DNA from: Calliopum simillimum
Taxonomy: Eukaryota > Arthropoda > Insecta > Diptera > Lauxaniidae
Length of the DNA: 64,000 nucleotides
Reading direction: 5' to 3'
Assembly: GCA_951812925.1 (NCBI GenBank)
Contig: OX638368.1
Span: forward strand, 7,316,001 to 7,380,000
Position 1 is the first letter of the stretch, and each line of letters opens with the position of its first letter. This document shows, one piece after another, positions 12,548 to 24,468 of this stretch. A program made the translations under genes and the position numbers. The notes beneath the pieces were generated by a model. It was not told the DNA's origin and ran no database searches. It saw only the letters and a list, made by a program, of their open reading frames with translations.

Positions 12548-14829
12548 ATGTCGAAAGATGCAAATCCAAAAGATGCAATAATAAAGGCAGCTTACGCGGA
12601 TGTCAATAAATTTGGGCAAAATGGCGAGTTTGAAAAAGCGATGAAAGCAGTCAATAAAAGTGAGTTTGGTTAAAGTGCATTTTAAAACAGCACAAGAAAT
12701 TTAATTGAAAATGTATTTAATCTAGTATTGGGAGTAGCACCCGATGATCAAACCGCATTGCACTGCAAAGTTATTTGTCTTGTACAAATTTCGAAATTTG
12801 AGGAAGCATTTAAGTTTATCGAGAAGAACAAGCTCACATCGCTGGTCTTTGAACGGGCATACTGTGAATATCGCTTAAACAAGCCGGAAAATTCTTTAAA
12901 AACCATTGACGGTGCTGGCATCAGCCCACTACCACCGAACTTGAAAGAATTGCGTACGCAGGTTCTATATCGTTTAGAACGTTTTCAGGAATGTTTTGAT
13001 TCCTACAGAGAAATCATTAGAAATACTAACGATGACTACGAGGACGAGCGTCGTACTAATTTGAGCGCCGTGGCAGCCAACTTGGCATTAGATGAGGTAA
13101 GTGCATTTGTGTTTGCCATCTTACATAAAATTATTAGCATTTTTATCACAGTCAAAAGAAATCTCGGACATTCCCGAGGAGACGTATGAGCAATTTTTCA
13201 ATGGATCTTGCATTCTCTCCAGTCGTCAACGTTATGCTGAAGCTGAGCGTAAATTGCGCGCTGCTGAAAAAATATGTCGTGAGACCCTTGAAGAAGATGG
13301 CGCAACTGAGGATGAAATACGTGAAGAATTGGACGTGATACGCGTACAGCTGGCCTACTGCTTGCAAATGCAAGGCAAGCAAAAAGAGGCAGGAACCCTT
13401 TATACCGAATGCTTGAAAAATAAACCCAAGGATCCTGCTTTAGTGGCAGTGGCAAGCAATAATTCAGTGGTCATTAATAAAGATCAAAACGTTTTTGATT
13501 CCAAAAAGAAAATACGTTTTGCTATGGCTGACGCTTGTGAATTTAAATTGACCACTCGTCAAAAGCAAGCAATTGCCTTGAACAATTGCTTATTAGCTTT
13601 GTTTACTAATGCCAGTGATCAGGTGCAGCAGTTGTGTCAAAAATTGGTGCAACAATATCCAGATTTAGAATTTGAAACTTTGCTTATACGCTGTTCTCAA
13701 TTAGCGAAGGATAAGAAGCACAAAGAAGCCGTGGAACTGCTGAATAAATATGCTGCTGCCAACAAGGAAAAAGCATTCGCTTCCAAATTTGCTATTATTC
13801 AATTATTGTTGTTGCAGGTAGAGCGTTTTTTCTATTTTACTTAAAATGAGTTAATTTTCGAAATCTTACTCGTATCTCCACTTAGGGTAATCGCAAAGAA
13901 GCTATTGAAGTTTTGCTCTCGTTGGGAGAGGCCAAATATAAACCAGGTGTAGTTTCTGCTTTGGTAACACTCTATCTTGGCACAGATAATAAGCCAGCTG
14001 CTACAGAATTGCTTAAATCGGCCGTAGAATGGTACAAGAAGAACAATGTAGGTTAATTGAATTTTTAAAATTGTCCAATCATGGAGAGTTTAAATCTTTT
14101 TATAGGTTAGCAGTGCTGATCTTTCTGATATGTGGCGTCAAGCCGCTGAATTCCACTTGCGAGGTGGCGCCACAGAAACAGCGGCTAGCTCTTTGGAAGA
14201 GTTGCTGAAACTTAATCCCAACGATATGAAGGTTTTGGCGCAACTTGTTATTGCATATGCTCAATTTAATCCAAAACGTGCTTTGGAAATAAGTAAGAAG
14301 TTGCCCAAGCTAGAAACACTGACTACTGCTTCAGAAATTGATGCACTTGAGGCTGCAAATTGGGTTATGTCTACTAAAGCTGCAAAGAAATCGGCCATTG
14401 CTAAAATTGACCAATCACCGGGTACGCCTGCAACTGGTGAAAAGAAGAAAAGTCGCAATCGTAAGCGTAAAGGTAAATTGCCCAAAAACTACAATGCTGA
14501 AGTGGCACCAGATCCAGAGCGTTGGCTGCCAAAATATGAACGTACAGGTTTCCGTAAGAAGCGTGATCGTCGTGCTAAGGACATCATTAAAGGTTCTCAG
14601 GGCATGTCGACCGGTGCAGCTGATCAATTGTGAGTTAATTTGCTTATTATATGATATACAATTATTCTATATTACTCAATTTCCTTATACTTTTTACAGC
14701 GATATGTCGAATCGTGTTAACTTGGGTAAGAACTCGCCGGCCACTCCTGTTTACCAGGAGCCTACGCCAGGACCTAGGCAGCAGCACCGCAAAGGAGGTC
14801 ATAAAAAGAAGAAGGGTGGACGATTCTAA
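12548..14829 (+). CDS. Srp72: signal recognition particle subunit SRP72
   Basis: SRP72 forms a heterodimer with SRP68 on the S domain of the signal recognition particle RNA and is needed for targeting secretory proteins to the ER. Six exons join in phase: 12548-12659, 12726-13096, 13152-13817, 13886-14047, 14106-14629 and 14700-14829, giving 654 residues, close to the usual 650-670. Residues 1 to about 540 are helical TPR-type repeats (for example the YAEAERKLRAAEKIC and GKQKEAGTLYTECLKNKP segments). The C-terminal RNA-binding region is plain: basic KKSRNRKRKGKLPKNYN, then the family motif PDPERWLPKYERT, and a final lysine/glycine-rich tail KKKKGGRF. The start at 12548 (aaaaatg) is the first ATG giving the conserved N-terminus. 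A polyadenylation signal AATAAA lies at 14948-14953. It is convergent with Pus1. Confidence 0.97.
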
Positions 14830-14928
14830 ACGTAACAACATTGATGCGAACTGCTATATATCTTATATGTATGCCCATTTTTAAAGCATTTAAAAGATTT
14901 TAATTTTGTAGATTTTTTAAAGTTACAA

Positions 14929-14934
14929 TTTATT
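14929..14934 (-). terminator. Pus1: Pus1 polyadenylation signal
   Basis: AATAAA on the minus strand, 47 bases beyond the Pus1 stop codon, inside the Srp72 3'UTR. Confidence 0.5.
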
Positions 14935-14947
14935 ACTTGGAAATGGA

Positions 14948-14953
14948 AATAAA
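14948..14953 (+). terminator. Srp72: Srp72 polyadenylation signal
   Basis: AATAAA 119 bases after the Srp72 stop codon. The minus-strand signal for Pus1 (TTTATT on the plus strand, 14929-14934) lies just inside it, so the two 3'UTRs probably overlap by some tens of bases. Confidence 0.6.
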
Positions 14954-14980
14954 AGCACAGTACAGATACGCATAGTTCCA

Positions 14981-16321
14981 TTACTCCTCATTGTCGTCAT
15001 CTTTTGATTTCCCAGCTACAAGTGGTGGTGCATCATCCTTGCGTGCTTCATATGAATGTCGTGAGAGCGTATCCAACCAGTTTATCATTGGCTTTTCTTC
15101 ACTTTCAGTTTTGTAAATGTTTGCATTTATATACTTTTCTATAAATTCATTAATTTCCGACTCTTTCTCACTCCATGTAAGTGGTTGATGTATGCCATCG
15201 TTGCCGTAACGCTCATTGTACCGCTCGTAGTGTACAGTGTCTAAAACTAAGCCCAAGCCTGGTGCCATAGGTAAATCTAAGCGTTCTTCTGTCAATGCAC
15301 GTTCCAAAGTTTCAGTTGTGGTATTGCCACGGACAATGGCAATAGTTAAGCCAACCATTTTACGTATTTGATGTAGCATAAAACTTTGCCCTTTCACTTT
15401 TATCGTTAGGAATTCAATGCCTTCTTGGCTAAGGAATGGCTCGTTACAGTTGAATGACATTATGAAACGTTTTGCAGATGGATCTAAAAAGTTTCTGAAA
15501 GTTTATTGAAAAAATTATAGATAAAAAACCGTCAAATAAAGTCGTATGCAAAAATATTTCTACCACTTACTTTCGACTTGTAAAGTTGTGAAAGTTTTTA
15601 GTGCCCTCGAAAAGAAGTAAAACTTCACGCACTTTACTGAGTGCATTGCTTTCAATGCGGAAATTTTCATCCTTGTGAGTTTCTTCATGATTTGCAAAAG
15701 CTATTGTGGGCAACGTATAAGTATAGGTGCGTGCATTACACTGATCCTTGGCATTGAAACCCTTAGTTACACGCTTGGCAGCGAATAAACGGATTTGTGG
15801 TGGTAAATCAGCATTAAAAGCATCGATATTGAGCTCATCTGCTGCTTGAAAAAATTTTATAGATTCAATTAAATTAAAAAAGAAAACATAAACTTACGCA
15901 ATTTAATAGAACACACTTGTCTTGCAGCTGATACACCTTTGTCGGTACGCGCCGCCCGTTGAAAGCATGCGATTTGAGCTTGTTCGAAACTATCCTCAGT
16001 GATCCATTTGTGGGTGAGCATTGCCTTAAACAGTTCTTCTTCAATTGTTGCCATGCCAGGGTTCCGTTGCATACCGAAATAGTTTGCACCAGAGTAACCC
16101 AAAAGGATTGCCGTTTTTTTACGCTTAATGCGTTCCGCTGGATCAAAAGGTGCGCGTTTGGGTTCACTACTATCGGTCGCCGCTACATCGTCTGTTTTGT
16201 AATCTACCCATTTTCTCCTTTTTAAGTTCTTTTTAAATTGTTTGGCCTCTTTGTGCTCGTTGATTGAGTCTTCCTTTACCGCCTTTTTACTTTGTTCTAA
16301 TTTTTCCAAAGCTTCAGCCAT
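14981..16321 (-). CDS. Pus1: tRNA pseudouridine synthase (TruA/PUS1 family)
   Basis: PUS1 isomerises uridines in tRNAs (and some snRNA/mRNA) in the nucleus and, in many animals, mitochondria. Exons 15898-16321, 15571-15844 and 14981-15494 join in phase to 403 residues, within the family range. The core begins at KKTAILLGYSGANYFGMQRN; the catalytic aspartate is D127 in RAARTDKGVSA, the conserved TruA motif. Further family blocks are IRLFAAKRVTKGFNAK, ARTYTYTLPT, HNFTSRK, and the C-terminal MLHQIRKMVGLTIAIVRG. The N-terminus is basic and acidic-rich (nuclear type). The start at 16321 is the only ATG ahead of the domain, but the frame stays open upstream for 40 codons or more with a basic, mitochondrial-presequence-like composition. 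A 3-base ambiguity exists at the second acceptor (15844 or 15841). Confidence 0.95.
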
Positions 16322-17570
16322 TGTCGCCGCAAAGCTTTTATAGCGTTCTGTACTTAACGTGGGAGACTGGAGGATTCTTCGCTTACAAATGTGCAACTTC
16401 AACTTGAGCCGTTCTGTAATTGTAATACCAAGTGTCCAAGTGTTTGGTTAGGTAGATTAATAATTTTCTTAATTCTTATATTGACCTGCTTTAGTAAAAA
16501 CTTGAATCCAGGCAATACCTAGCATACCTTTTGTATAACAAAAATGAATTATTGGAACTTTAGAACTTAAATTGAAAACCGTAGCCGATACCAAAGGAAA
16601 GTTTTACTTTTACCACTCTAGAGGACGTTGTATCGTGGTTTAACTTTTGACAAATGGTTGCGTTCAGACTCTACGAGAATGCTTTAAACAAATTAGATGC
16701 GTTCCAAAACTTTTTTGAAAAATTTTTTTCTCATTCATATGTAAAAAAAGTTAACTTCGACTTCTGCGACCCCTCGATTTGACGATGTTTTTTATAAATC
16801 GACCTAAAGTTTATACAATTTTTCTTTACCTCACTATGTTTTCGAGATATCAAGGCATAAAAAATACGGAAGAAGGCGTTTTCTTTTTTCGTTCGGAGTA
16901 GAGTCTGAGTTGTCAAAAAATAAATTGTGGTTCTCTCTTTGTTCAGAGACATCAGAGCACAAAATTTGTGTTTCTTTTTTTGTTCAGGGTGAAATCAGAG
17001 CGTGCTCTATTAGCTCAGAATGAAATGACCGAGCATTCAGAGTAAAAAACGGAGCACATCAAAATTGACATTTGAAAGTACAACAAAACAAAATTCATTT
17101 TGGACTGTGCTGGTTATTTTTTCCCATAAAACAAAACAAAGCAAGTTGGAAAATATTAAATAACATTTTTTTTTGTATTGTTTTATGTTAAAACATAGAC
17201 AAATCTACCTACAAACATTTCTTGAAATTTCTTCAATATTCTCATATTATTTAAGCCTTGATATCTCGAGAATGAAGCGAGATATCGAAAAATTTGGGTC
17301 AGCTTATAAGAAAACAGTTTAAAATTAAGGGGCCTCGGAAATCGTTCTATTTGGTCCGCTCTAGAACGAAGCTATATAAATTGCCCTGACTTCATTTCAG
17401 ATGGTGTTGTAGTGGGAGAGGTTTAGCTATGACACACATATTGTACCTTCTGAACTGAAACTCTTTCAATCAGCTGTAGTGTTTTGTAATTAAGGCAAAA
17501 ATTTTAAAATTCTGTAATAAAAATAAGAAGCAATTTATTCCAAATACTTTCAATAAAAGCTACTTAAAAA
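16322..17570. promoter_or_regulatory. divergent spacer between Pus1 and mRpL45
   Basis: It holds the promoters and 5'UTRs of both genes. A plausible Pus1 5'UTR intron runs from donor aaaag|gtatgc near 16527 to acceptor ttacaattacag near 16430 (minus strand). The E-box-like aatcagctgt at 17468-17477 sits about 100 bases before the mRpL45 start and matches the CAGCTG core-promoter element of fly housekeeping genes. About 16830-17300 contains weak inverted arms (tcgagatatcaaggcataa against agccttgatatctcga), probably an old repeat. Confidence 0.4.
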
Positions 17571-18700
17571 ATGGAAATCATAGGATCATCGAGAAACTGC
17601 ATTAAGTTCTTACAGGTATGAAACCAAAGTATCATTTGTACTTGGAACTAACCTTAAAAATTGATATTTTGCAGGTGCTACAACCTGGAATACTTGCACC
17701 TGGAATGCAAGCGCTAGTTAACACACAACAAGTACGTTACCGGCAAACCAAACATTGGAATCCACAATTCAAACGTTTGCGTAAACTAAAGTTTGTTAAA
17801 GTTGAGATTCCAAATTTTCAAGAGAAAGCGGATGAGTTGTCTCAAGAGGATGTACGTAGTCGAATGAAGGAGCGTGGTCTGTTACCGCCTAGACCATGGT
17901 TAGAACGCCCATTTCACATTAGCTGCACTGGTGGTATTTTCGAACCATACGTGCCTCCAGAAGGTGATGGTAAAAAATCCATAATTTCCAGCTCTGGCGC
18001 TAAACAGAAAATAGAGTTTTTGGAAAAGAAATCCAAGAGTATATTGGCAGTGCGTAAAATACGCAGTTATGACGAAGACTTCGATAAAGATGCATTTGGT
18101 CAAACGGCACAAGATATTTACATAAATGCTCACAATTTCATGGCATCCAAGGAAAAACATAAATTGCGCGGAAGCATAACCGAACGTTGCTATCCAGAGA
18201 TGATGCATAACGTCAAGGACAAGACTATACATTGGCAATTCTTGCAATCACTTGAACCACCGCGTGTGGTACATGCACGCGTAACAGATATCATCACTAA
18301 GGAGAACTTATTTGCCCAGGTTACTGTGCGTTTTCATACGCAGCAGCTGTTGGCCATTTATGATCGATTTGGACGTCTAATGCATGGTAGTGAAATTATT
18401 GCCAAAGATGTGCTCGAATATGTTGTTTTCGAAAAGCATATTTCCAATGAATATGGCCAGTGGCGATTACATGATAAAATTATTCCTGATTGGTTGCCAC
18501 CAAAGCAACCGGCACCGATAACGTACCGTTTTATAGAGGAACCAGAAATTGAGCAAGCAGAAGTTAAGCAGTTGGAAGAACCCAACAAGCAATTGGAAGC
18601 TGGCGTTGAAAAGAAAGATGAAATTGCTGCGGAAACTGTTATTGGTGCATCTGCGAAAGAGGCTAGTGCGAGCGGTAGTGCAAAGAGTGCATCCATTTGA
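17571..18700 (+). CDS. mRpL45: mitochondrial large ribosomal subunit protein mL45
   Basis: mL45 is a metazoan-specific mitoribosomal protein near the peptide exit tunnel with a Tim44-like fold that helps membrane attachment. Exon 1 (17571-17615) encodes MEIIGSSRNCIKFLQ and joins in phase over a 59-base intron to 17675-18700, total 356 residues. An import presequence fits the N-terminus (few acidic residues, RYRQTKHWNPQFKRLRKLKF). The family block ERGLLPPRPWLERPFHISCT is followed by the Tim44-like region, including FMASKEKHKLRGSITERCYP, HARVTDIITKENLFAQVTVR and YVVFEKHISNEYGQWRLH. The C-terminus is a variable Glu/Lys/Ala-rich tail. An ATG inside the intron at 17618 would also read through but lacks the presequence. 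Polyadenylation signal at 18756-18761. Confidence 0.95.
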
Positions 18701-18755
18701 TTGTACTTTTTACTTGCTACATGCAAGTTAAAATATTTTCACTTTAATGCAATTC

Positions 18756-18761
18756 AATAAA
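18756..18761 (+). terminator. mRpL45: mRpL45 polyadenylation signal
   Basis: AATAAA 56 bases after the stop codon. Confidence 0.65.
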
Positions 18762-18840
18762 AGTTATTTGATATTTTATAACTTCTTAAACCTTTCAAAC
18801 CCACTGTACATATATAATTTCAATGTAGGTTGCAGCAAGA

Positions 18841-18955
18841 CATGGGGCCTTATCATGAATAAACATTCTCTAGAATTTTTTCTCAAACTCCAATGGATAA
18901 TGCACGGCCCTACGAGAAAAAATGCTTAAGAATATTTATTCATGAAAAGGCCCAT
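18841..18955. repeat. 115-bp MITE with catggggccttatcatgaat ends
   Basis: Arms at 18841-18884 and 18913-18955 are near-perfect inverses (catggggccttatcatgaat... against ...attcatgaaaaggcccatg) with gagaaaaaatg at the inner edge. Related ends occur at 19852-19896, 22608-22634, 24469-24594, 24875-24966 and 25434-25470, marking a dispersed family in and near loco. Confidence 0.7.
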
Positions 18956-19224
18956 GGTCCTTTATAGAAATAATGGTTTTTAAAAGTTTGGTGGCATTTT
19001 TTATAGTTATTTGTCCATATGTCCATAAATATTCATGTGACATACAAGTTTTGCAGTTTCTGATTCTAATATTAACAAGTTTACTTCGTAAATAATTTGC
19101 AAAAACAACTTTAATAAATAATATAAAAATTAAAACTTAGTTATTGAAATTAACACAAAAAAAAAAAAATTGTTCTAAAAAAAATTGAGATAGGAAGTGA
19201 TTCATCTCAAAATAAAAAAAAAAA

Positions 19225-19625
19225 TGGAGGCTGGAAATAATGCCCAAAAACAGAAATATTTTGGAAATAACGCCTGGGCTTTATTTCGTTCAAAATTCTT
19301 AAAAAACGAAATAACGCCCAAAAACAAAAAAAAAAAAACAAAATTACGTCAAAAAATTAAAAAACTGAAATAACGCCCAATTATTGAAATGAAATAATGA
19401 AATATCACCCAAACAATATGAAATAACGGCGGTAGGAAATACCGCCCAATGAAATAACCCAAAAAAATGAAATAACGCCCAAATTTTTTCACCCAAATTT
19501 GGGCAATATTCAATTCGGAATAACGTTTCATTTTAAATTTAAGCTTTTTGTGCTTTTGGGCGTTATTTAATTTTTTTACACGAAATTTGTGACAAAATAA
19601 GACCCAAACTTTGGGTGTAATTTCC
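19225..19625. repeat. second array of aataacgccc foldback units
   Basis: At least eight copies of gaaataacgcccaa or its inverse (tgggcgttatttaa) spaced 20-60 bases, same unit as at 1245-1516. Outer part 19596-19625 (gaaatt...aaactttgggtgtaattt) is degenerate. Open frames here are artefacts of the repeat. Confidence 0.65.
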
Positions 19626-20199
19626 AAAATGATACCTTTTAAGATACAAGCAGTTGAAAATCAGTCATTCGATTCGTTTCGTCTTCCATGCTAAGGCTAT
19701 TCATTTATACATTTCACATTAGGTTAAATGACTTGTTTTTCTATGCGAAATTAATTAAAATTTTTGCTTAAGTTTGGTTAGCCGAACGTAGCGGATTTTT
19801 AAAAGCTTAAATTTTATATAAGCAGCAAAAGTCCTAAACATTCTAGACTGCCTGGCAGTCTCCATTACTGTCTGAGAAAAAAGTCATGATAAGGCCCAAT
19901 AATGCTTAAATCTTAACAAAACATAGCCGAATTAAATAAATTTATTTGTAGTTGCTTTTATTGTTACGAAATACAATGAATTGAAAACTTCATTACTTAC
20001 TTTACAGTATTTATAACTAAACTAAAAAACAAACGTGAAATGTATCATTAAAATTCTAGACAATACAGTGCCTATTTTGAATGTATGAATTATGTACATG
20101 TAACATATAATATCTACTATATCCAATATAGAAAAAAGATCAAATAAAATATGGTATTAAAAAATAAATATCACTTAAAAATTATATTGTATTAATAAT

Positions 20200-23100
20200 T
20201 TAAACAAAACTGCTGCTTGGTTCTTCAAGATATGCACAGCGACCAGTTTGTTCTGCACCTAAATGCTTGCGACTAACGTCAATGGGAATTTTGCTTGGCA
20301 TTTGTAGTGTTGAACTAGCAGTTCCATTGTTGTTGTTATTATTCGCATTATTAGTGGAGCTGGTAGTATAATTCATGGAGTTTGGCTTGATGACTGTAGT
20401 GGAAATGTTAGCACTGCTGCTTGAAGTTGTAACACCCCAGTTGGAAGGTTTTATAGGCAGCACTTTTGGTTTTGGCGGCAGTGGCGGCGGACCTTTTGTG
20501 TTGGCATAATCTGCAGATCCATCAATCAATGGCAAACTTAACGCATTGTTATTAGCTTGATTCTCAAATTCTGTCAGAGCTGGATCTTCTTCATCAATTT
20601 TCATAGGTGAAATATTTGTTTTATTTTTATTGGTTATGGAAAGTCTTGGCGCTGGCTGTGGCCGTTCATTCAATGAGGATGAAGGCGAAGGTGGATCTTC
20701 TTGTGTAGATGGTGGCGATGGCAACGTTGAAATCGATTTGCTGATTGGACTTAAATTAGCGCGCATTTTTCTTAATTTATTGGCGGCACTTAAATTTTCC
20801 TTGTTCTTTAAAAAGTCCGGTAGCTCAAAGTTAATTTCAGTGCCACGTTGATCTTCTAGACGTGCCAATTGTGCGCGTTTCAAGCCTTCGAGTAGTTCAT
20901 CTGAGTGATGATAGTGAAAATAATATATGAAATTAGGTTAATTTGCATAGAGTTATTTGTAAGCACCTTGATTTTCAGCTACTCTCTCCGTGACCTGCAG
21001 TTTTACGCCAGCCTTTAGTTTGGCTATTATTGGTTTCTTGACACCAGCAGTGCCTGTTGTTGTTGGTGTTGTTGTTGGAAGTGTAGCACCATTTGAAATC
21101 TCTACGCCACTGTTAACGATGACTTCATCTGATTGGCTAGTGGTGGATGATTTAAGTTTTTTTGTCTTTATTTTCATGCCTGGAATGTTTGAGTCTCTTC
21201 TACGCATGCGTTCAAATATGGAAGATGTTTCTGAGGCGCAATCGTCTGACTGTAAAGAAATTGCAAGGATTTCAAATTATTAAGTGGTGTAATTGATAAG
21301 TATTTATGTAAACACACCTTTAGCGAACACAAATCGGCAGCCTTTGGCGCCTGTTGCAATGTTTCTCCACTGGAATGTGCCTCAACTTTGCTCTGCAGGA
21401 GCTCATTAAAAACTTTGTTTGTGATTTCATCCAAAGTACTTTGATGCGGATTCATTGTTGCTACTGCTACAGGACAAATACCCGTCCGCGTTGCTGCTAC
21501 TGCTGCCAATTTTGTTGTTGGAAATGATACGCTTTTTGACATTGCAGTTTTCATTGCGTTACTGCTGCTAGCCGTGGATTTGCCAACGCCATTCTGATAA
21601 TCAATACTACAAGAAGTGGTCGGTGTCGGTAGCAGGACAATTTGTAGCCGATGACCATCTGCAACTGTTACCGGCAGTGATAAATCCAATTGTTCGTGCG
21701 TATCACGCATTAGCACTTGTACAGCATCCATGCAATAGTTGTATTTTTGTAAAATCGGTCGTATCACTTCATGTAGCTGTTTCTTGGGTTTACTTTTAAC
21801 CGAAATCACCTTTGGATCAGGTAGATCTAACTTAAATGCGACACGTTGTTCAATAAGAACTTCTTTGCCGGCAAGTATTTGTGCTGGATTTGCCAAATCA
21901 ATAGATTTAGAGCTGCCATTAATGACTACATCGTAAAATTGATAGCTAAGTCCACGTTTCTCCAATAAGCGTTCGACCAATTGACCCACTGTATCGCCAG
22001 GCCGGGTCTGTACAATGGTTGTTGCCCCATCACTCAATATGACGCGACATAGTGAGCAAGGTTTAATCTCTTCGAATTGCCCATTACTGTGCTGCAGTGT
22101 AGCACCGGGGAGTGTATCGAAACTGGAGAGCGATGAACGTGAACTATGTATGTCGCTCATGGAACTTTGTGTTGAGGGTATTTTTAATGAGCTGCTTGAC
22201 AATTGTGGAAGTTTGGATGGTGTGTGACCAGTTAATTTATTGGCACCTGCGTCTGCTTCGGAACGATCACGTGACTTACAGCGTGTTTTGCGGTGCCAAG
22301 GTAAAAGACTCTTACGTCGGCGATCTTCGGCATTGCTTGCTGATTTTTTTAACTAAAAAGAGAGAGAGAGAGAGAAAAGAGATTTTTATTTGGCTTTACA
22401 AAAGTGTCAATAAAAACAAATAGTAGGAGTACTATGAGGGAAACCACTTCTGAAACCAAAAGTCAACTACTCAATCAGTCAGAAGAATTTTTCACTTGCA
22501 ATTGGAATGCGTAGAATATGTTCAGTTCAGGACGCCAGAAATGACGTTAAAGAAATTCCTTAAATGGTAAGAAATGTCCGACGAGCGAAGACTCAAATTG
22601 CACGAGATCATGGGGCTTATCATGAATAATTTTGGAGGGAATATTTTGACAAAGGGCGAATAAATAATTTATGATTTAATATTACTCTGTGAGCCTCTCA
22701 CAAAGTGTGAAGGCTTGGGGATCTATTTGCCAAACTCGTTGCACATCACCAATTTTGGAATTTTACTTTGTTTTGGTTGTTTATTTTTCCTTTTTTGAGC
22801 TTAACCGCAAAAATCGAATGGAAAATACCAGTATTTCTTTGGTGAAAAATGGAAAACAAAAATTGGAAGAAAGGAATTTTCCATTCTAGAAATAATAACG
22901 TTTGCAAATGCTCCCTCTTAAGAAGAGAATATATTCTCGTAAGGGAATTTCTTAATAAAATCATGATGAGGCGCTGTTTGGATATGAAAAAGGTTTCTTC
23001 TAGATGGTGGCCCATATTTATAACCGAGCTATTATTGTTATCCGATTCTTACCTTTGATGAGGCCACTTGTTGAAAATTTGTCTTTAACAGTTCATCTAA

Positions 23101-23946
23101 ATCTTCTCCTGAAAATGGAAGCGGCTGATGTTTGTCTTTTGCTTCCAAACAACTCTTATACAAATCGGAACGTATAAACCGTTGATAACTATCAAATTTC
23201 ATTAAATTGAAAATTTGCTTTTGTGCTTGAGCAAAAATGTCGCGTTCTGCACTTTGTAATTTTTCTTCGGTGAGATTACGTGCCTGTGAGTCCACATTAA
23301 CTGGCTCGAGTGAACCATTTGCTAGATGTTTTGAAAATATGGCCATCGCTTGTGTCGAGCGCTCGCATTCGTTGTCTAAATTACGAAATCGTTCACAAGC
23401 AGTCCAAAAGTATATATTCTCAGCGGAGAATTCCTTTTTGAGAAACTCTGCAAATGTTTGCAAGCCGGCGGGATCTTCGAGTAGACGCTCAAAGGAAGTA
23501 CCCCACCCAGCAACGCCAGTTGGCACTGGAGGTTGTGTTGCTTTTGTTGTCACAGTCGTCGTCGCCGCCGCTGTATTCGTTGTTGCACTTGTGTCAAATG
23601 TTATTGCGGGAGCAAAAGCTACCGATGGTTTTTTATTTGGAGCTGCAAATGTTGGTGGTATTGATGTTTTCGTTGTATTGTTGCTTGTTGGAATATAAAA
23701 TTTTGCGTTGTCAACTCCGCTGCCAATTTGCTGTTGACTGCGTGTTTGCTTCAGTTCATCTATATAGGTGTCCATTGATTTGATATAAACATCATTGTCA
23801 GATGCATTCATTGAGGCAGTACGACGTACTAGGGGACTCTGTGAATGTGGATGCAGCAATGTGCTTTTATCTGTGCGTGGTGTACGAAACGATGATTGAC
23901 CCCAGGCACGACGAAATGGTGATGCATTTGAGGGAATAGCACGATT
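20200..23946 (-). CDS. loco: loco: RGS / Ras-binding / GoLoco regulator of G-protein signalling
   Basis: Homologue of Drosophila loco and vertebrate RGS12/RGS14, a GTPase-activating protein and nucleotide-exchange inhibitor for Galpha-i/o. Exons in phase: 23053-23946, 21318-22352, 20967-21249, 20200-20900 (971 codons including stop). The first exon here has a Ser/Thr/Ala-rich lead including FRRAWGQSSFRTPR, then a full RGS domain at 23143-23496 (SFERLLEDPAG, FLKKEFSAENIYFW, FNLMKFDSYQRF). The second has two tandem Raf-like Ras-binding domains (CRVILSDGATTIVQTRPGD; VKSKPKKQLHEVIRPILQKY). The last exon opens with a GoLoco motif (DELLEGLKRAQLARLEDQRG) whose D-Q-R triad is intact, followed by a Pro/Ser/Asn-rich tail ending PSSSFV. 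Domain order matches R12-family proteins. The 5' end must lie upstream: acceptor gcag|aatcgt at 23946, phase 0. Confidence 0.93.
22360..22376. repeat. (AG)n microsatellite at loco intron edge
   Basis: Nine-odd agag dinucleotides just upstream, in transcript sense (ct)n, of the acceptor tttttag at 22353; it forms the polypyrimidine tract of that intron. Confidence 0.6.
22748..22960. repeat. dispersed repeat fragments in loco intron
   Basis: accaattttggaattttact and the following ttgttttggttgt resemble 28970-29045; aaatgctccctcttaagaag with its near-inverse resembles 24694-24735 and the palindrome gctccctctcgag...ctcgagagagg at 29850-29890. These are at least two small repeat families shared between loco introns. 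Confidence 0.5.
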
Positions 23947-24468
23947 CTGCAAAAAAAAAGAAGGGAAATAAAACAAATTAGTAATTTGAATAAAAAGTAA
24001 AATAGGAAATGGAAATAAATCGGAACATATGAAGTGTGATCAAAATAGAAAGGAAAAGTTTAATTAAGCTGGGAAAAATATCAAATAATTTTTGAATTTC
24101 ATTGTTCAGACGAGAAATAAATATGTTTTATGTAATTTCTCAGACAGTCAAGCGTCTCTTAAGTCTTTAATGACATTTGTAATATACTTAAAGCTAGCCT
24201 GGGGCTAGCTCAAAGTTCCATCCAAGTGGAACGATCTAACTAATCTATAAACAGTATACCAGAACACGAGGAACATGAACGTAATGAAAAGAAAGTGCTT
24301 TTATGGGTTCAGTACCTAATTTGTGGGGTCAACTTTAGCTTCAAAAACAACGAAATTTGAGAATAGGATGATAAAAGAGTGATCAACTACTGCGGGTCCC
24401 AAGAATCCATGTGAAAATGCTAACTAACCCAAACTCTGGTATTGATTTAAGCCTTGGGAGGAAAGATA

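Larger units (their letters stand above)
18762..20199. other. spacer between mRpL45 and loco
   Basis: No gene seen between the mRpL45 polyadenylation signal and the loco stop. It contains the MITE at 18841, the unit array at 19225, a MITE end at 19852-19896 and two minus-strand polyadenylation candidates (TTTATT at 19941-19946 and 19957-19962) about 240-260 bases past the loco stop codon. Confidence 0.5.

Noticed and set aside
14338..14829. 163-codon plus-strand frame overlapping the end of Srp72
   Set aside because: Out of frame with the conserved PDPERWLP region through most of its length; its last part is simply the final Srp72 exon read through the intron.
19349..19627. 92-codon minus-strand frame rich in GRYF repeats
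   Set aside because: Produced by the aataacgccc unit array, not a gene.
20630..20851. Plus-strand frames antisense to loco and the 50641-51690 exon
   Set aside because: Shadows of the real minus-strand coding exons (also 23237-23698, 50981-51223, 51455-51697).
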